Shown here: in pieces, positions 1 through 10,849 of the stretch | Position numbering within the stretch: the first letter of the stretch is position 1 | Layout: the number at the start of each line of letters is the position of its first letter | Assembly (NCBI RefSeq): GCF_001308875.1 | Contig: NZ_KQ465116.1 | Location: 62,001-126,000 of the forward strand | Length of the DNA: 64,000 bases | Reading direction: 5' to 3' | Source of the DNA: Lysinibacillus sp. ZYM-1 | Lineage (GTDB): Bacteria > Bacillota > Bacilli > Bacillales_A > Planococcaceae | Notes under the pieces: generated by a model | What the model was told of the DNA's origin: nothing | The model's database searches: none | The model's input: the letters and a program-made list of their open reading frames with translations, nothing else | Translations under genes and position numbers: made by a program

Positions 1-407
1 TTAAGTCCCTCGTTCGGAATGTAGTTCATTACTAATTTTGATGGTTTGTCATCTAACAATGTTGTAGCATGATCAGAGAAATTTGTTGGAATCTCTAGAA
101 TCATATAATAATCCCTACTATTTAAACCTTTTTCAGCGTCAGCTTTTGAAACTTCTATAAAGTTAAATTGTTCACTATCTATCAACTTATCGACCAAGGT
201 GTCTCCTAAGTCTAATTTAACACCATCCATTTCAGCACCAGTATCTTCATTTACTACAGCTACTGGTAAATTAGGAAGTCCTGCATAAGGATCCCAAAAC
301 GCCCATAGAAACATACCTGCATACATTACTGGGATAAATAATACAGCGATGATTGATACAAGCATTTTTCTTGTTTTAAAGATCTTCAGCCACTCAGCTT
401 TAATCAT
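1..407 (-). CDS. yhgE: YhgE/Pip-family membrane protein, N-terminal part (cut by window edge)
   Basis: Reading leftward from ATG at 407, an open frame of about 135 codons runs off the window without a stop. It starts with a short basic stretch, one hydrophobic segment (about residues 15-37) and then a soluble region containing PVAVVNEDTGAE, which is typical of the YhgE/Pip family (phage-infection-protein-like, related to ABC-2 membrane proteins). An AGGAGT ribosome site lies about 10 bases upstream. The TetR-type gene yhgD lies just upstream, as in B. subtilis, and a TGACC-N13-GGTCA palindrome sits in the promoter region, so repression by YhgD is likely. The cellular role of the family is not well defined. 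The rest of the protein is outside the window. Confidence 0.85.
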   Translation of the reverse strand, partial: MIKAEWLKIFKTRKMLVSIIAVLFIPVMYAGMFLWAFWDPYAGLPNLPVAVVNEDTGAEMDGVKLDLGDTLVDKLIDSEQFNFIEVSKADAEKGLNSRDYYMILEIPTNFSDHATTLLDDKPSKLVMNYIPNEGL

Positions 408-432
408 AAATTATCTTCACTCCTATACTATT

Positions 433-455
433 TGACCGAAAACGTCATTTGGTCA
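433..455. promoter_or_regulatory. Putative TetR-type operator upstream of yhgE
   Basis: A 23-bp inverted repeat, TGACC-N13-GGTCA, lies 26 bp upstream of the yhgE start. Read on the minus strand it matches the palindrome upstream of yhgD (1167-1189) at both arms and in the TTTCGGTCA side. Two copies flanking one TetR gene and its neighbour are the usual layout for an autoregulated repressor. Binding by YhgD is inferred. Confidence 0.6.
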
Positions 456-538
456 TTTTTATTCAAAAAAAATATAAACCCCTACTACTTTGCAAAAAGA
501 ACACTTGATTCGACACTTCATTCTCTATTTAAATCGAA

Positions 539-1111
539 TCAAGTTAGAATTAAACCTCGAAAGATTGTTTCCTTGAAAAGATTAAGAATCTTCTCTTCTG
601 GAATAGCATCGCCGTGTAGTTCATGCCAATCAACAACAAATGCAAGATAGGCCTTTAATAATAAATAACTAACAAGCTCTGCATCACAATCTCTAATTTC
701 ACCTTTATTAATACGTCGCTGTATTAACTCTGCAACATACGATAAAATTTCTGTCTCGATGCGTAATAGCACCTGTTTAACAGCTGGTGTACGTAGTTCT
801 TTTTCTTCCTCTATTAACTTCGCAAATAAAAGATGTTTTTCACGGAACTGTAGCATCCTCATTAAAGCATTATGTGCATTATCCATAAAGCTTGCTGATG
901 CATCCAACACTGCATCTGCTTCCGCCTTCATCTCTCGTACAAGTGACATAGCGATTTCTTGAAATAAAATCTCTTTATTTGCAAAGAATGTATAAATCGT
1001 ACCTTTACCTACATTGGCTATCTTTGCCACTTGCTCCATCGTTGTAGCCTTGTAGCCAAACAATGTAAAAGATTTTGCAGCTGCTTCAAGAATTTCCTGC
1101 CTACGATCCAT
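539..1111 (-). CDS. yhgD: TetR/AcrR-family transcriptional regulator, YhgD-like
   Basis: This 190-residue protein has an N-terminal TetR helix-turn-helix (about residues 8-55, with the GKGTIYTFFANKE recognition region) and an all-helical C-terminal ligand/dimer domain. I chose ATG at 1111, nine bases inside the longest frame, because AAAGGGTG sits at proper spacing from it; the upstream GTG would have no room for a ribosome site. It lies 131 bp before yhgE on the same strand. Palindromes upstream of both genes suggest that it represses itself and yhgE. The ligand is unknown. Confidence 0.88.
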   Translation of the reverse strand: MDRRQEILEAAAKSFTLFGYKATTMEQVAKIANVGKGTIYTFFANKEILFQEIAMSLVREMKAEADAVLDASASFMDNAHNALMRMLQFREKHLLFAKLIEEEKELRTPAVKQVLLRIETEILSYVAELIQRRINKGEIRDCDAELVSYLLLKAYLAFVVDWHELHGDAIPEEKILNLFKETIFRGLILT

Positions 1112-1166
1112 TAGTAACACCCTTTCTTGTTAGGTTATGTACATCTAAAGTACATTTTCATAAAAA

Positions 1167-1197
1167 TGACCAGAAAACCATTTCGGTCATCTGGTCA
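1167..1197. promoter_or_regulatory. Putative TetR-type operator upstream of yhgD
   Basis: TGACC-N13-GGTCA spans 1167-1189. A further GGTCA gives a second, overlapping palindrome, TGACCAGA...TCTGGTCA (1167-1197, perfect 8-bp arms). It shares sequence with the site at 433-455. Three GGTCA half-sites in 31 bp would allow two dimers to bind. The assignment to YhgD is inferred from position. Confidence 0.6.
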
Positions 1198-1232
1198 TTA
1201 TCATATTCCTATTTTTAAAAAAATGCAAGTCT

Positions 1233-1763
1233 TTAATGATGATTTTTTTCATCTTTTTTTTCGTCGTTCTGATCCGTATCGTTAGATGTGTCATTACTAT
1301 GATTCATCATGTTATTATCCATACTGTTATTACCTTTCTCATCCTCAGACAAAACTTGTGTCATATCGGGACTTCCCGCAATAATCTGTTGCTTAGGCAT
1401 ATTATGAACACCATTAGCTGTAGTATGAGCATACATATAATACACCCCGTCATGATCAAATGTAGTTGTCGCTTTATATACGCCATCTTTCTCTATTTTC
1501 CCATCAATCATTTGACCTTCATCACGTTTCCCTGATTCCCATACTTCAAACTCTACAACTGCGTCATCGACGTTTTTGCCACCCTGCTCAACATGTGCTG
1601 CCAGCTCAATTGTTTCATTAAGTGCTACCTCTTTGGGTGTTAGGATTTCAACTTCTGGTATTTGAGGAACTTCTGGTTCTGGTAAAGCCGCTTGTTCCTT
1701 TTTTTCTCCACAGCCTACCAACAAGGCAGGAACTGCAATTAGTGCAAATAACCACTTTTTCAT
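1233..1763 (-). CDS. YtkA/FixH-like lipoprotein with Met/His/Asp-rich tail
   Basis: This 176-residue exported lipoprotein has signal peptide residues 1-17 and lipobox LVGC with Cys18 as the lipidation site. Residues of about 35-130 form a beta-rich YtkA-like domain (motif VEFEVWESGKRDEG, then GVYKATTTFDHDGVYYMYAH). The last 35 residues are unusual: Asn/Asp-rich with a MDNNMMNHS stretch and a terminal KNHH. It starts 3 bp after the sensor kinase stop and is the last gene of the leftward operon. YtkA/FixH/CopC-like folds are often tied to copper handling, and the Met/His tail would suit metal binding, but this is inference. Confidence 0.75.
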   Translation of the reverse strand: MKKWLFALIAVPALLVGCGEKKEQAALPEPEVPQIPEVEILTPKEVALNETIELAAHVEQGGKNVDDAVVEFEVWESGKRDEGQMIDGKIEKDGVYKATTTFDHDGVYYMYAHTTANGVHNMPKQQIIAGSPDMTQVLSEDEKGNNSMDNNMMNHSNDTSNDTDQNDEKKDEKNHH

Positions 1764-1766
1764 TTT

Positions 1767-3155
1767 TTAATCCTCCATTAATGGCAATATAATCTTAACG
1801 ATTGTGCCTTTTTCAATAATACTTTCAATTTCCAGTCTTCCCTGTAACTGTTTCAATAGTTGTTCTACAATTGATAACCCTAGTCCACTACCGCCGTCTG
1901 CTCGACTCCGCGCTTTATTAACACGATAGAATCGCTCTGTTACGTGTGAAATATCCTCTTGAGGGATACCAATTCCATAATCCTTGATGGTAATTTGCGC
2001 ACTACCATTCTTTTCAATAGCAACCATTTCCACTTTCGAATTTTCATACGAGTAATTAATAGCATTCTCAATAATATTTATAAAAACTTGTTTGAGCTTT
2101 ACTTCATCTGCCTGAATAATTAAAGCATCATCCACATCTAAATGTAATGTTATGTTCTTTTTATCTGCTTGATGTGTTAAGATTTTTTGAACCTCACGTA
2201 AAGTTTCTCCCAGAGGTATTGGATATACTACAATCTCTGTTTGTTCATTTTCGGTTCTGGCAAGTTGAAGTAATTCGTTCGTTAACCGTTCCATCCGATT
2301 AGCCTCACGAACAATAAGCTGAATCGTTTCCTCTTTTTGGTTTTCTGTGATGATGCCATTTTGCATCGCTTCACTATAGCCTTTTACATAGCTAATTGGT
2401 GTCCGCAATTCATGAGAAACAGTTGCTAAAAATGTTTTTTGTGCTTCATCCTCTTGCTGGATTGCCTCTGCCATTTTATTAAAAGTACTAGATAGTTTAC
2501 CGATTTCATCTCGTGAATTTACAGGTACACGTGTCTCATAATTCCCGTAGGACATCTGTTCCACCGCACGTTGCAGATCGTTTAATGGTCGCATAATATG
2601 CCGAATACCTTTATAAATTAAATAGCTTACAACCACTAAAAATATGAAGGCACTAATAAATAACAAAATCACCCCACTATTTGCTAATTCACTAATCTTG
2701 GCTAGAGGAAAGTAAATATAAATAATGCCTTCTAATCTATTTTGATCGACAAGGGGGATGACTACAGAAATTAACTGTCGATCAAAACGAGGTTCATAAC
2801 CAATTTTTTGCACATAGTTCCCAGCAAGTAATTTCTGTCTTTCCTCAGGTCCAATTAATGTTTCATAATCTATATCAAATGGAACACAGGCACTTAGCTC
2901 ACGTGGATTCCTTACCGCAAATATATTTAAATTTGAATAGTCGTTAAAACGTTCAATATCTGCAATAAATTCATCCGTTACCTTTCCATTGTTATATTTT
3001 GTCTGGAGCTTTAAGCCAACCTCGACCATTGTATCTTCCGTATCTTGTACATATAAACGTTGATATAAAAAATTCGTGAGGACGTACATAAAAACAACGG
3101 TAATAATTAAAAATGCGAAAATTAACAACCAAATACGTGTGGCTATTTTTTTCAT
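1767..3155 (-). CDS. Two-component sensor histidine kinase (HAMP-HisKA-HATPase)
   Basis: This 462-residue membrane kinase has TM1 at about residues 8-30, an extracytoplasmic sensor region of about 130 residues, TM2 at about 160-182, HAMP at about 183-236, HisKA with His248 in TVSHELRTP, and a HATPase_c domain ending in GGSGLGLSIVEQLL. Its start overlaps the end of the response regulator by 4 bp (ATGA), which indicates translational coupling. The extracytoplasmic region has one Cys (about residue 90) and no domain I recognise, so the stimulus is unknown. The flanking lipoproteins suggest envelope or metal stress. Confidence 0.92.
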   Translation of the reverse strand: MKKIATRIWLLIFAFLIITVVFMYVLTNFLYQRLYVQDTEDTMVEVGLKLQTKYNNGKVTDEFIADIERFNDYSNLNIFAVRNPRELSACVPFDIDYETLIGPEERQKLLAGNYVQKIGYEPRFDRQLISVVIPLVDQNRLEGIIYIYFPLAKISELANSGVILLFISAFIFLVVVSYLIYKGIRHIMRPLNDLQRAVEQMSYGNYETRVPVNSRDEIGKLSSTFNKMAEAIQQEDEAQKTFLATVSHELRTPISYVKGYSEAMQNGIITENQKEETIQLIVREANRMERLTNELLQLARTENEQTEIVVYPIPLGETLREVQKILTHQADKKNITLHLDVDDALIIQADEVKLKQVFINIIENAINYSYENSKVEMVAIEKNGSAQITIKDYGIGIPQEDISHVTERFYRVNKARSRADGGSGLGLSIVEQLLKQLQGRLEIESIIEKGTIVKIILPLMED

Positions 3156-3835
3156 TCGCCAGGATCAAAGCGGTAGCCCACTCCCCAGACCGTTTGAATA
3201 TGTGCAGCCGCTTCCTTTCCAAGCTTAATGCGTAAGGTTTTTATATGAGTGTCGACAGTTCGAGTACCACCTACATAATCAATATCCCAAATGCGTTCTA
3301 ATAATTGCTCTCGTGTATAGGCATTTCCTGGATTTTTCATAAATAAATGCAGTAGTTCAAATTCTTTTAAAGTAAGGGGGATACTTTTACCATCGACCGA
3401 TACTTTACGTGCTATTTCATCTATTTTAATGGGTCCAAATACTACATACTTTTGCTGTAATTCTGCAATATTCGCGCCACTTCTTCTTAATACTGCGTAA
3501 ATTCTAGCTACTAGCTCATCATGAGTAAAGGGTTTAACAATATAGTCATCACCACCGAGTGTAAGACCCTTCACTTTGTCATCATTGGCGTCACGTGCTG
3601 TAAGGAATATAATCGGAACATTGGACATAGCACGTATACTTTGACAAACTACAAAGCCATCTTCGTGCGGCATCATTACATCCAGTAATACTAAATCAAT
3701 TTTCTCACGTACAATTACATCATAAGCCTCTGTCCCGCTTGCAGCAGTAAATGTTTCAATATCAGAGTTATTGAGCATCATTTCTATTAAATTCCGCATA
3801 TCCTGCTCATCATCAACTATTAATACAGTTGTCAT
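3152..3835 (-). CDS. OmpR-family response regulator
   Basis: This 227-residue regulator has an N-terminal receiver domain with the acidic pair DD at residues 8-9, phosphoacceptor Asp52 (LLDVMMP), conserved Thr (FLTARD) and Lys (IVKPF). The C-terminal winged helix carries GGTRTVDTHIKTLRIKLG. Its ATG overlaps the stop of the upstream lipoprotein gene (TAATG) and its end overlaps the kinase start, so it is the cognate partner of that kinase. Targets are unknown; the operon itself is a likely target. Confidence 0.93.
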   Translation of the reverse strand: MTTVLIVDDEQDMRNLIEMMLNNSDIETFTAASGTEAYDVIVREKIDLVLLDVMMPHEDGFVVCQSIRAMSNVPIIFLTARDANDDKVKGLTLGGDDYIVKPFTHDELVARIYAVLRRSGANIAELQQKYVVFGPIKIDEIARKVSVDGKSIPLTLKEFELLHLFMKNPGNAYTREQLLERIWDIDYVGGTRTVDTHIKTLRIKLGKEAAAHIQTVWGVGYRFDPGE

Positions 3836-4794
3836 TATTTTTCCTCCCTTACTAACAGTTGAAAAGCACCTTTCCCTACATCAACTGTTTTTTCTTTCTG
3901 GCCGTCTTTTATAAAGTACAATTTGTGATCGTCATAGCCAGCGACAACAATATAGTCTTTAAATTGATTGACCACGAAAGGATTTGCTCCTACTTCCTGC
4001 TGCCATTTTATGTGGCCATCAAAGTCAGCAACATATAACTCATTATGTCCATGACTTACAACAAGTACAGCATCCCTTGTCTTTTTTAACCCCACTGGCA
4101 TCAATGGCATGTCAATCTCTCCATGTAATTGACCAGTGTTCAAATCATATTTTTTAACTGAACTATTTGGCTTACTTCCCTCTCCATGACCACCTATCCA
4201 GAGCTCGTGTGTCTCTTCTACAATGGCTATTCCATGTGAAGATTTTTGGATCGGCCATTCCTGCTCAATATGTAAATTCTTCATATTTAAAACAGATAAT
4301 TTTGTATCTTTGAAATTTACCACATACAGCTTATCCTTATAAGACGCCATTGACATAGGATAATTCCCAAGTTGTTGTGTGACCAGCTCGTTTCCTTCTT
4401 GATCAAAGCTTGTCACTGTATTAGTTTTACTATTCGTTATAAAAAATTGCTTGATATTGTCATCATAGTACACATTCGTTATACCGACCTCTACTTTTTT
4501 GGAATAGAGCTTTTCTCCAGTTGATATTGTATAGACGTCCATCGTATTTAATTGGTGCCCGTATAAGAGGACTTGATCATCCCCTATTAATGTCGCCCCT
4601 GAGTAAGCTTTATCAAATAACCACTTTGCTAACACTTTGCCATTCTCATCAATAAAATCCAATGATGGTTCTTGAATATTTAAAGAAGCTATAAAATTTC
4701 GATCACGTTCAATTGACTCATACGTTTTTTCCGTACAACCTGCTAACCAGACTATTTGTAGTAAAGAAAAAATGAAGAATGCCCATTTTTTCAA
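3835..4794 (-). CDS. Beta-propeller-like lipoprotein, first gene of the two-component operon
   Basis: This 319-residue exported lipoprotein has signal sequence and lipobox LAGC with Cys20. The body is made of short repeats resembling YVTN/WD40-type blades (for example KLYVVNFKDTKLSVLN and ELWIGGHGEGS). The TTG at 4794 is preferred over an ATG 33 bp upstream because AGAGGTGAT lies just before it and the signal peptide then begins MKKWAFF. It leads the operon lipoprotein-regulator-kinase-YtkA. It may be an accessory sensor or an envelope scaffold; no catalytic motif is visible. Confidence 0.75.
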   Translation of the reverse strand: MKKWAFFIFSLLQIVWLAGCTEKTYESIERDRNFIASLNIQEPSLDFIDENGKVLAKWLFDKAYSGATLIGDDQVLLYGHQLNTMDVYTISTGEKLYSKKVEVGITNVYYDDNIKQFFITNSKTNTVTSFDQEGNELVTQQLGNYPMSMASYKDKLYVVNFKDTKLSVLNMKNLHIEQEWPIQKSSHGIAIVEETHELWIGGHGEGSKPNSSVKKYDLNTGQLHGEIDMPLMPVGLKKTRDAVLVVSHGHNELYVADFDGHIKWQQEVGANPFVVNQFKDYIVVAGYDDHKLYFIKDGQKEKTVDVGKGAFQLLVREEK

Positions 4795-4981
4795 CGTTAT
4801 CACCTCTGCCCCTCTACTATACTTCACAATTGTGAAATCCGGGTGAAACTTGAGAGGTAAATTTATGACAAACCATAAAAATACATTTCACATTTTAAAC
4901 TAAATATTTCAGTTGTATTCATCCAGCCAATACTCCTATAGATACATATACTACAAGGATAATGGTAAGGAGGAATATAAA

Positions 4982-6067
4982 GTGGTTTCCATAAGCTTAT
5001 GTATGATAGTGAAAAATGAAGAAGCTGTCATCGGAAGATGTCTTGAATCTGTTAAAGATTTAGTAGATGAAATCAATATTGTAGATACCGGCTCCTCAGA
5101 TAGCACAAAACAAATTGTTGCTCAATATACTGATAGAATTTTTGATTTTGAATGGATTCATCATTTCGCAGCTGCCAGGAACTTTTCCTTTCAGCAAGCA
5201 ACAAAGGAATATATTCTTTGGTTAGATGCAGACGACGTATTTTTAGAAGAAGATCAAGAAAAATTTAGGGCGTTAAAGAATTCCCTTCTCCCCAGCTTTG
5301 ATGCCGTTTCAATGAATTACAATCTTAGTTTTGATAGTGAAGGAAATGTAGATGCTTTAATAAGAAGAAATCGCCTTGTAAGAAAAGATAAAAACTTCCA
5401 ATGGATCGGTGCTGTCCATGAATATTTAGAAGTAGGTGGCAAACTGATGGATAGCGATATAGCCGTCAGTCATTTACCTTTATCGCATGATCATTCACGT
5501 AATATTACGATTTATAAGCAACTAATTGAATCTGGAGAAACACTATCACCACGAGATACATTTTATTTTGCCAATGAATTACTAGATCATGGTCAATTTG
5601 AGGAAGCCATTTACTATTACGAATTGTTTTTAACATCAAAACAAGGCTGGGTGGAAGATAATATTCGTGCTTGCTTTAAATTAGCAGATTGCTATTCAAA
5701 TTTAAGTGAAAAGGAAAACAACTTTATTGCTGTATTAAAAAGCTTTGAATACGACGTCCCCCGCCCTGAAGCATGCTGTCGCCTAGGTTATCATTTCATG
5801 GAGCAATATAAGAATTATGAAGCTATTTTTTGGTACGAACAAGCACTTATCATTAAACAAAATCCAAACGCTCCTTTTCAAAATAAAAGCTTCTCAACTT
5901 GGCTTCCTCACTTGCAGCTTTGTGTTCTATTTGACCGTCTACAACAACACCAACTGGCAAACGCACATAATGAATTAGCTAGCTCTTTTATCCCTAACGA
6001 TGCAAAAATTTTACACAATAAAAAGTATTTCGAGCGTATTTTAAATAATGAACAGGTTGACTCGTGA
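4982..6067 (+). CDS. Family 2 glycosyltransferase with C-terminal TPR-like region
   Basis: This 361-residue protein starts at GTG 4982, preceded by AAGGAGGAA; the longer frame to 4913 has no ribosome site. The N-terminal GT-A domain shows SLCMIVKNEEAVIGRC, NIVDTGSSDST and the metal-binding DXD as LDADD (Asp82-Asp84). Residues of about 200-340 are helical and TPR-like (for example FANELLDHGQFEEAIYYYE). It has no membrane segment. It stands 175 bp before the collagen-like gene on the same strand. In other bacilli, Thr residues of exosporium collagen proteins are glycosylated, and a glycosyltransferase next to the collagen gene is common, so that protein is the likely acceptor. Confidence 0.85.
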   Translation: MVSISLCMIVKNEEAVIGRCLESVKDLVDEINIVDTGSSDSTKQIVAQYTDRIFDFEWIHHFAAARNFSFQQATKEYILWLDADDVFLEEDQEKFRALKNSLLPSFDAVSMNYNLSFDSEGNVDALIRRNRLVRKDKNFQWIGAVHEYLEVGGKLMDSDIAVSHLPLSHDHSRNITIYKQLIESGETLSPRDTFYFANELLDHGQFEEAIYYYELFLTSKQGWVEDNIRACFKLADCYSNLSEKENNFIAVLKSFEYDVPRPEACCRLGYHFMEQYKNYEAIFWYEQALIIKQNPNAPFQNKSFSTWLPHLQLCVLFDRLQQHQLANAHNELASSFIPNDAKILHNKKYFERILNNEQVDS

Positions 6068-6123
6068 AAAATCCTAATTACAAACCAATAAATAATACAT
6101 TTACATTTTAGTAGAATACATGC

Positions 6124-6156
6124 TGCTAAAAATAAACTTCGAGATGCTAAAAATAA
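6124..6156. repeat. Pair of 12-bp direct repeats upstream of the collagen-like gene
   Basis: TGCTAAAAATAA occurs at 6124-6135 and again at 6145-6156. The copies are 21 bp apart, two helical turns. They lie 87-119 bp upstream of the collagen-like gene start, a position that would suit a transcription factor site. No clear sigma-K type promoter was recognised nearby. Confidence 0.4.
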
Positions 6157-6173
6157 CTCTCTCTTACAAGTAA

Positions 6174-8219
<2,046 letters not shown>

Positions 8220-8231
8220 TAAAACACATTG

Positions 8232-8267
8232 CTGCTTCAAAGGTATAAAGCTTTGAAGCAGTTTCTT
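8232..8267 (+). terminator. Rho-independent terminator of the collagen-like gene
   Basis: Perfect 11-bp stem CTGCTTCAAAG/CTTTGAAGCAG (8232-8242 and 8251-8261) followed by TTTCTTT. Confidence 0.85.
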
Positions 8268-8292
8268 TGACTTCCATACAACGAATTACAAA

Positions 8293-8333
8293 TAAAAATA
8301 GTACAAACATTAATGGTTAATGTTTGTACTATT
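8293..8333 (-). terminator. Terminator of the hemH-hemY unit
   Basis: Perfect 17-bp inverted repeat (8297-8313 and 8317-8333) with a 3-nt loop. Read leftward it ends in TTTTTATTT. It lies 14 bp after the hemY stop and faces the terminator of the convergent collagen-like gene. Confidence 0.9.
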
Positions 8334-8346
8334 ACGCTTCTATTAT

Positions 8347-9768
8347 TTAAAAAATATCCCTTAACACTTCTTTTGCAACATGTTTACCTTGCTGCACACA
8401 TTCTGGTATGGATATTCCCTCAAATGAGCTACCTGCTAATTTTACAGTTGGAAAATGTTCTTGTAATTCTTGTTTTATGCGCTGGACTTTCGCCTCATGC
8501 CCAACAGTGTATTGTGGCATCGCATTCTTCCAACGTGTAACCACTGTTGTTATTGGTTCCCCATCTATACCTATTGTTTTATTTAAATCCTGTAACACCG
8601 TTTTTTCAATCTCAGTATCTGATAATGCTACAATCGCTTCGTCGCCCACTCGACCAATGTAACTACGTAATAGCACATAATCATCAGATGAGGTACCTGG
8701 CCACTTTCGATTCATCCAAGTACAGGAAGTTATTGAAAAATCACTATTTCGAGAGACATAAAAAGAAAGTGCGTCTAAATCACCAAGTTGTTCTTTTTTA
8801 AAGGCCATTGTAACGGTTGCGATAGTTGCAGCCTTCATTGTCCCTAGTTCATTCAACAGATCATGCTTACTAAACATCTTCTCTGCCATATTAAAAGGTG
8901 TAGCAATAATAACCGCATCCGCTTTAATATGAGAGAAATTGTTTAACATTACATGTACGGACCCATCTTTGCCGTGCTCGATTTCCTCCACTTTGACACC
9001 TTTCATAACTGTCCCAGGAAGTAGAGATTCCTCTATACTTTCTATAAGTGTTTCAAGCCCATTGCTAAAGGTTTGAAAAATCCCTTTATTTTCATCAATA
9101 AAATCATTACTTAAGAAATTTGTTCCGGCCTTTTTCATACCTAAAAGTAAGCTACGATATTTTTGCTCTAGATTATAAAGCTGCGGGAAAGTTGAGCTCA
9201 TACTCAATTGCTCAATATCTCCTGCAAATGTGCCCGCAAGCAACGGTTCAACTAGATTTTCGACAATCTCAGCGCCAAATCTTCTTCTAAAAAATGCCCC
9301 TAACGGTTGATCATCATCTCGTGCCGAACGGGGGATAAAAAAATCTCCCGCCGCACGAACTTTACCGCTTAGTGAAAACAAGCCTGATGTAATGAATGAC
9401 GAGATATGTGGCGTTTCTCCTGATAACAGATGACTAGGAATTGGGTATAACTGACTACCGACAGCAACATAAGTTGGTCCGGCATTACTTGTCATGATCT
9501 TCTGTTCGATACCGAGATCCTTTGCTAAAGCATTTACGTAATTTTCACGATCAAAAAAAGATTCTGGCCCACGCTCAATAATAAAACCATCTTTTCTTAG
9601 TGTTTGAATTTTTCCGCCAAGACGTAATGACGACTCGACAAGTACGATATCTAATGGCAATTCATTTTTGCTTGCTTGTTTTTGCATATAGAATGCAGCT
9701 GTAAGGCCAGTAATGCCTCCGCCTATGACAACTACCTTTCGTCTTTTCTGAGTCACCAACATCATCAC
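8347..9768 (-). CDS. hemY: Coproporphyrinogen III / protoporphyrinogen oxidase (CgoX)
   Basis: This 473-residue FAD enzyme has the N-terminal dinucleotide-binding motif VVVIGGGITGLTAAF followed by an Glu-containing ribose site (VLVESS) and RGPESFFDRE. In Firmicutes it oxidises coproporphyrinogen III to coproporphyrin III in the coproporphyrin-dependent heme route. It starts 11 bp after hemH and is probably co-transcribed with it. Several start codons (two ATGs, then GTG) lie within 15 bp, so the exact start is uncertain. Length and motifs fit the family. Confidence 0.95.
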   Translation of the reverse strand: MMMLVTQKRRKVVVIGGGITGLTAAFYMQKQASKNELPLDIVLVESSLRLGGKIQTLRKDGFIIERGPESFFDRENYVNALAKDLGIEQKIMTSNAGPTYVAVGSQLYPIPSHLLSGETPHISSFITSGLFSLSGKVRAAGDFFIPRSARDDDQPLGAFFRRRFGAEIVENLVEPLLAGTFAGDIEQLSMSSTFPQLYNLEQKYRSLLLGMKKAGTNFLSNDFIDENKGIFQTFSNGLETLIESIEESLLPGTVMKGVKVEEIEHGKDGSVHVMLNNFSHIKADAVIIATPFNMAEKMFSKHDLLNELGTMKAATIATVTMAFKKEQLGDLDALSFYVSRNSDFSITSCTWMNRKWPGTSSDDYVLLRSYIGRVGDEAIVALSDTEIEKTVLQDLNKTIGIDGEPITTVVTRWKNAMPQYTVGHEAKVQRIKQELQEHFPTVKLAGSSFEGISIPECVQQGKHVAKEVLRDIF

Positions 9769-9779
9769 TTTCTTTTCGC

Positions 9780-10700
9780 TTAGCTTAATTTTTTATGAAT
9801 CGCATCTACCATCGCATCAATAAACAATGGGTGTATATTTGGCATCGCTGGACGATAGTATTTTGCGCCTAGTTCATCACAAACAACTTTACATTCAAAA
9901 TCATTATCATATAACACTTCTAAATGTTCTGTTACAAAACCTACTGGCGTATAAACAAATGAACGGAAGCCTTTTTCTTCATAAAGTTCACGTGTTAAGT
10001 CTTGAACATCTGGACCAATCCAAGGCTCTGGTGTCTGACCAGCAGATTGCCATCCAACCTCAACATTTTTCAAACCAGTTGCTTCTTGAATAAGTCGAGC
10101 TGTTTCAATTAATTGATCCTCATAAGGATCGCCTAAATCTTTAATCTTTTCAGGAAGTGAATGGGCTGACACAATTAAACATGCTGTTCCACGTTCTTCT
10201 TCAGACATTTTTTCAAATGTATCATTTACTTGTTGTTTCCAATACTCTATAAATTTTGGTTCATCATACCAAGATTCTACAGAAGTAATCGTTAAGCGAC
10301 CTCCTGCTGCCTCTACAGCACGACCGTTATAAGATTTAATAGAGAATGTTGAGAAATGAGGGGCTAAAACAATTGATACCGCTTCTTTGATTCCCTCTGC
10401 CACCATCTGCTCTACTGCATCTTCGATAAATGGATGAATGTGCTTTAAACCAATAAACAATCTATATTCTACAGCATCCTGTACTTCATTCAAACGTGCA
10501 CATAAAGCTTCAGCTTGTGCCTGTGTTGCCGCTGCTAAAGGAGATAAACCTCCGATTGCTTCATAGCGACTACGTAAATCTTCTAAATGCTCTTCCGAAG
10601 GTTTGCGACCATGACGAATATGTGTATAGTAAGGTTCAATATCTTCTTCTTTATAGGGTGTTCCGTATGCCATTACCAATAAGCCTTTAACTTCTTTCAT
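9780..10700 (-). CDS. hemH: Coproporphyrin ferrochelatase (CpfC)
   Basis: This 306-residue protein starts at ATG 10700, where AGAGGTGA is well placed; a GTG 12 bp upstream overlaps that site. It inserts ferrous iron into coproporphyrin III. The conserved active-site region SAHSLPEKI and the TEHLEVLYD glutamate/histidine motif are present, as is the MAYGTP N-terminus. Length agrees with the B. subtilis enzyme. It lies between hemE and hemY, but a terminator-like hairpin separates it from hemE. Confidence 0.95.
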   Translation of the reverse strand: MKEVKGLLVMAYGTPYKEEDIEPYYTHIRHGRKPSEEHLEDLRSRYEAIGGLSPLAAATQAQAEALCARLNEVQDAVEYRLFIGLKHIHPFIEDAVEQMVAEGIKEAVSIVLAPHFSTFSIKSYNGRAVEAAGGRLTITSVESWYDEPKFIEYWKQQVNDTFEKMSEEERGTACLIVSAHSLPEKIKDLGDPYEDQLIETARLIQEATGLKNVEVGWQSAGQTPEPWIGPDVQDLTRELYEEKGFRSFVYTPVGFVTEHLEVLYDNDFECKVVCDELGAKYYRPAMPNIHPLFIDAMVDAIHKKLS

Positions 10701-10747
10701 TACCCTTTTCACCTCTAAAATTGTTTTATGTTTTTATACATTATGTG

Positions 10748-10783
10748 ATAAAAAGAAGCTGCCCAATCTATCATGTTGGACAG
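10748..10783 (-). terminator. Terminator-like hairpin between hemE and hemH
   Basis: On the minus strand a 9-bp stem with one G-U pair (GCTGTCCAA/TTGGGCAGC) is followed by TTCTTTTTATC. It lies 67 bp after the hemE stop and 48 bp before the hemH start, inside what is an uninterrupted operon in B. subtilis. Confidence 0.75.
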
Positions 10784-10849
10784 CCCCCTTTCTATGATGA
10801 AAATTCCACACATAGAAAAGGATACATTTCACATTTGAATTCGCTTATT

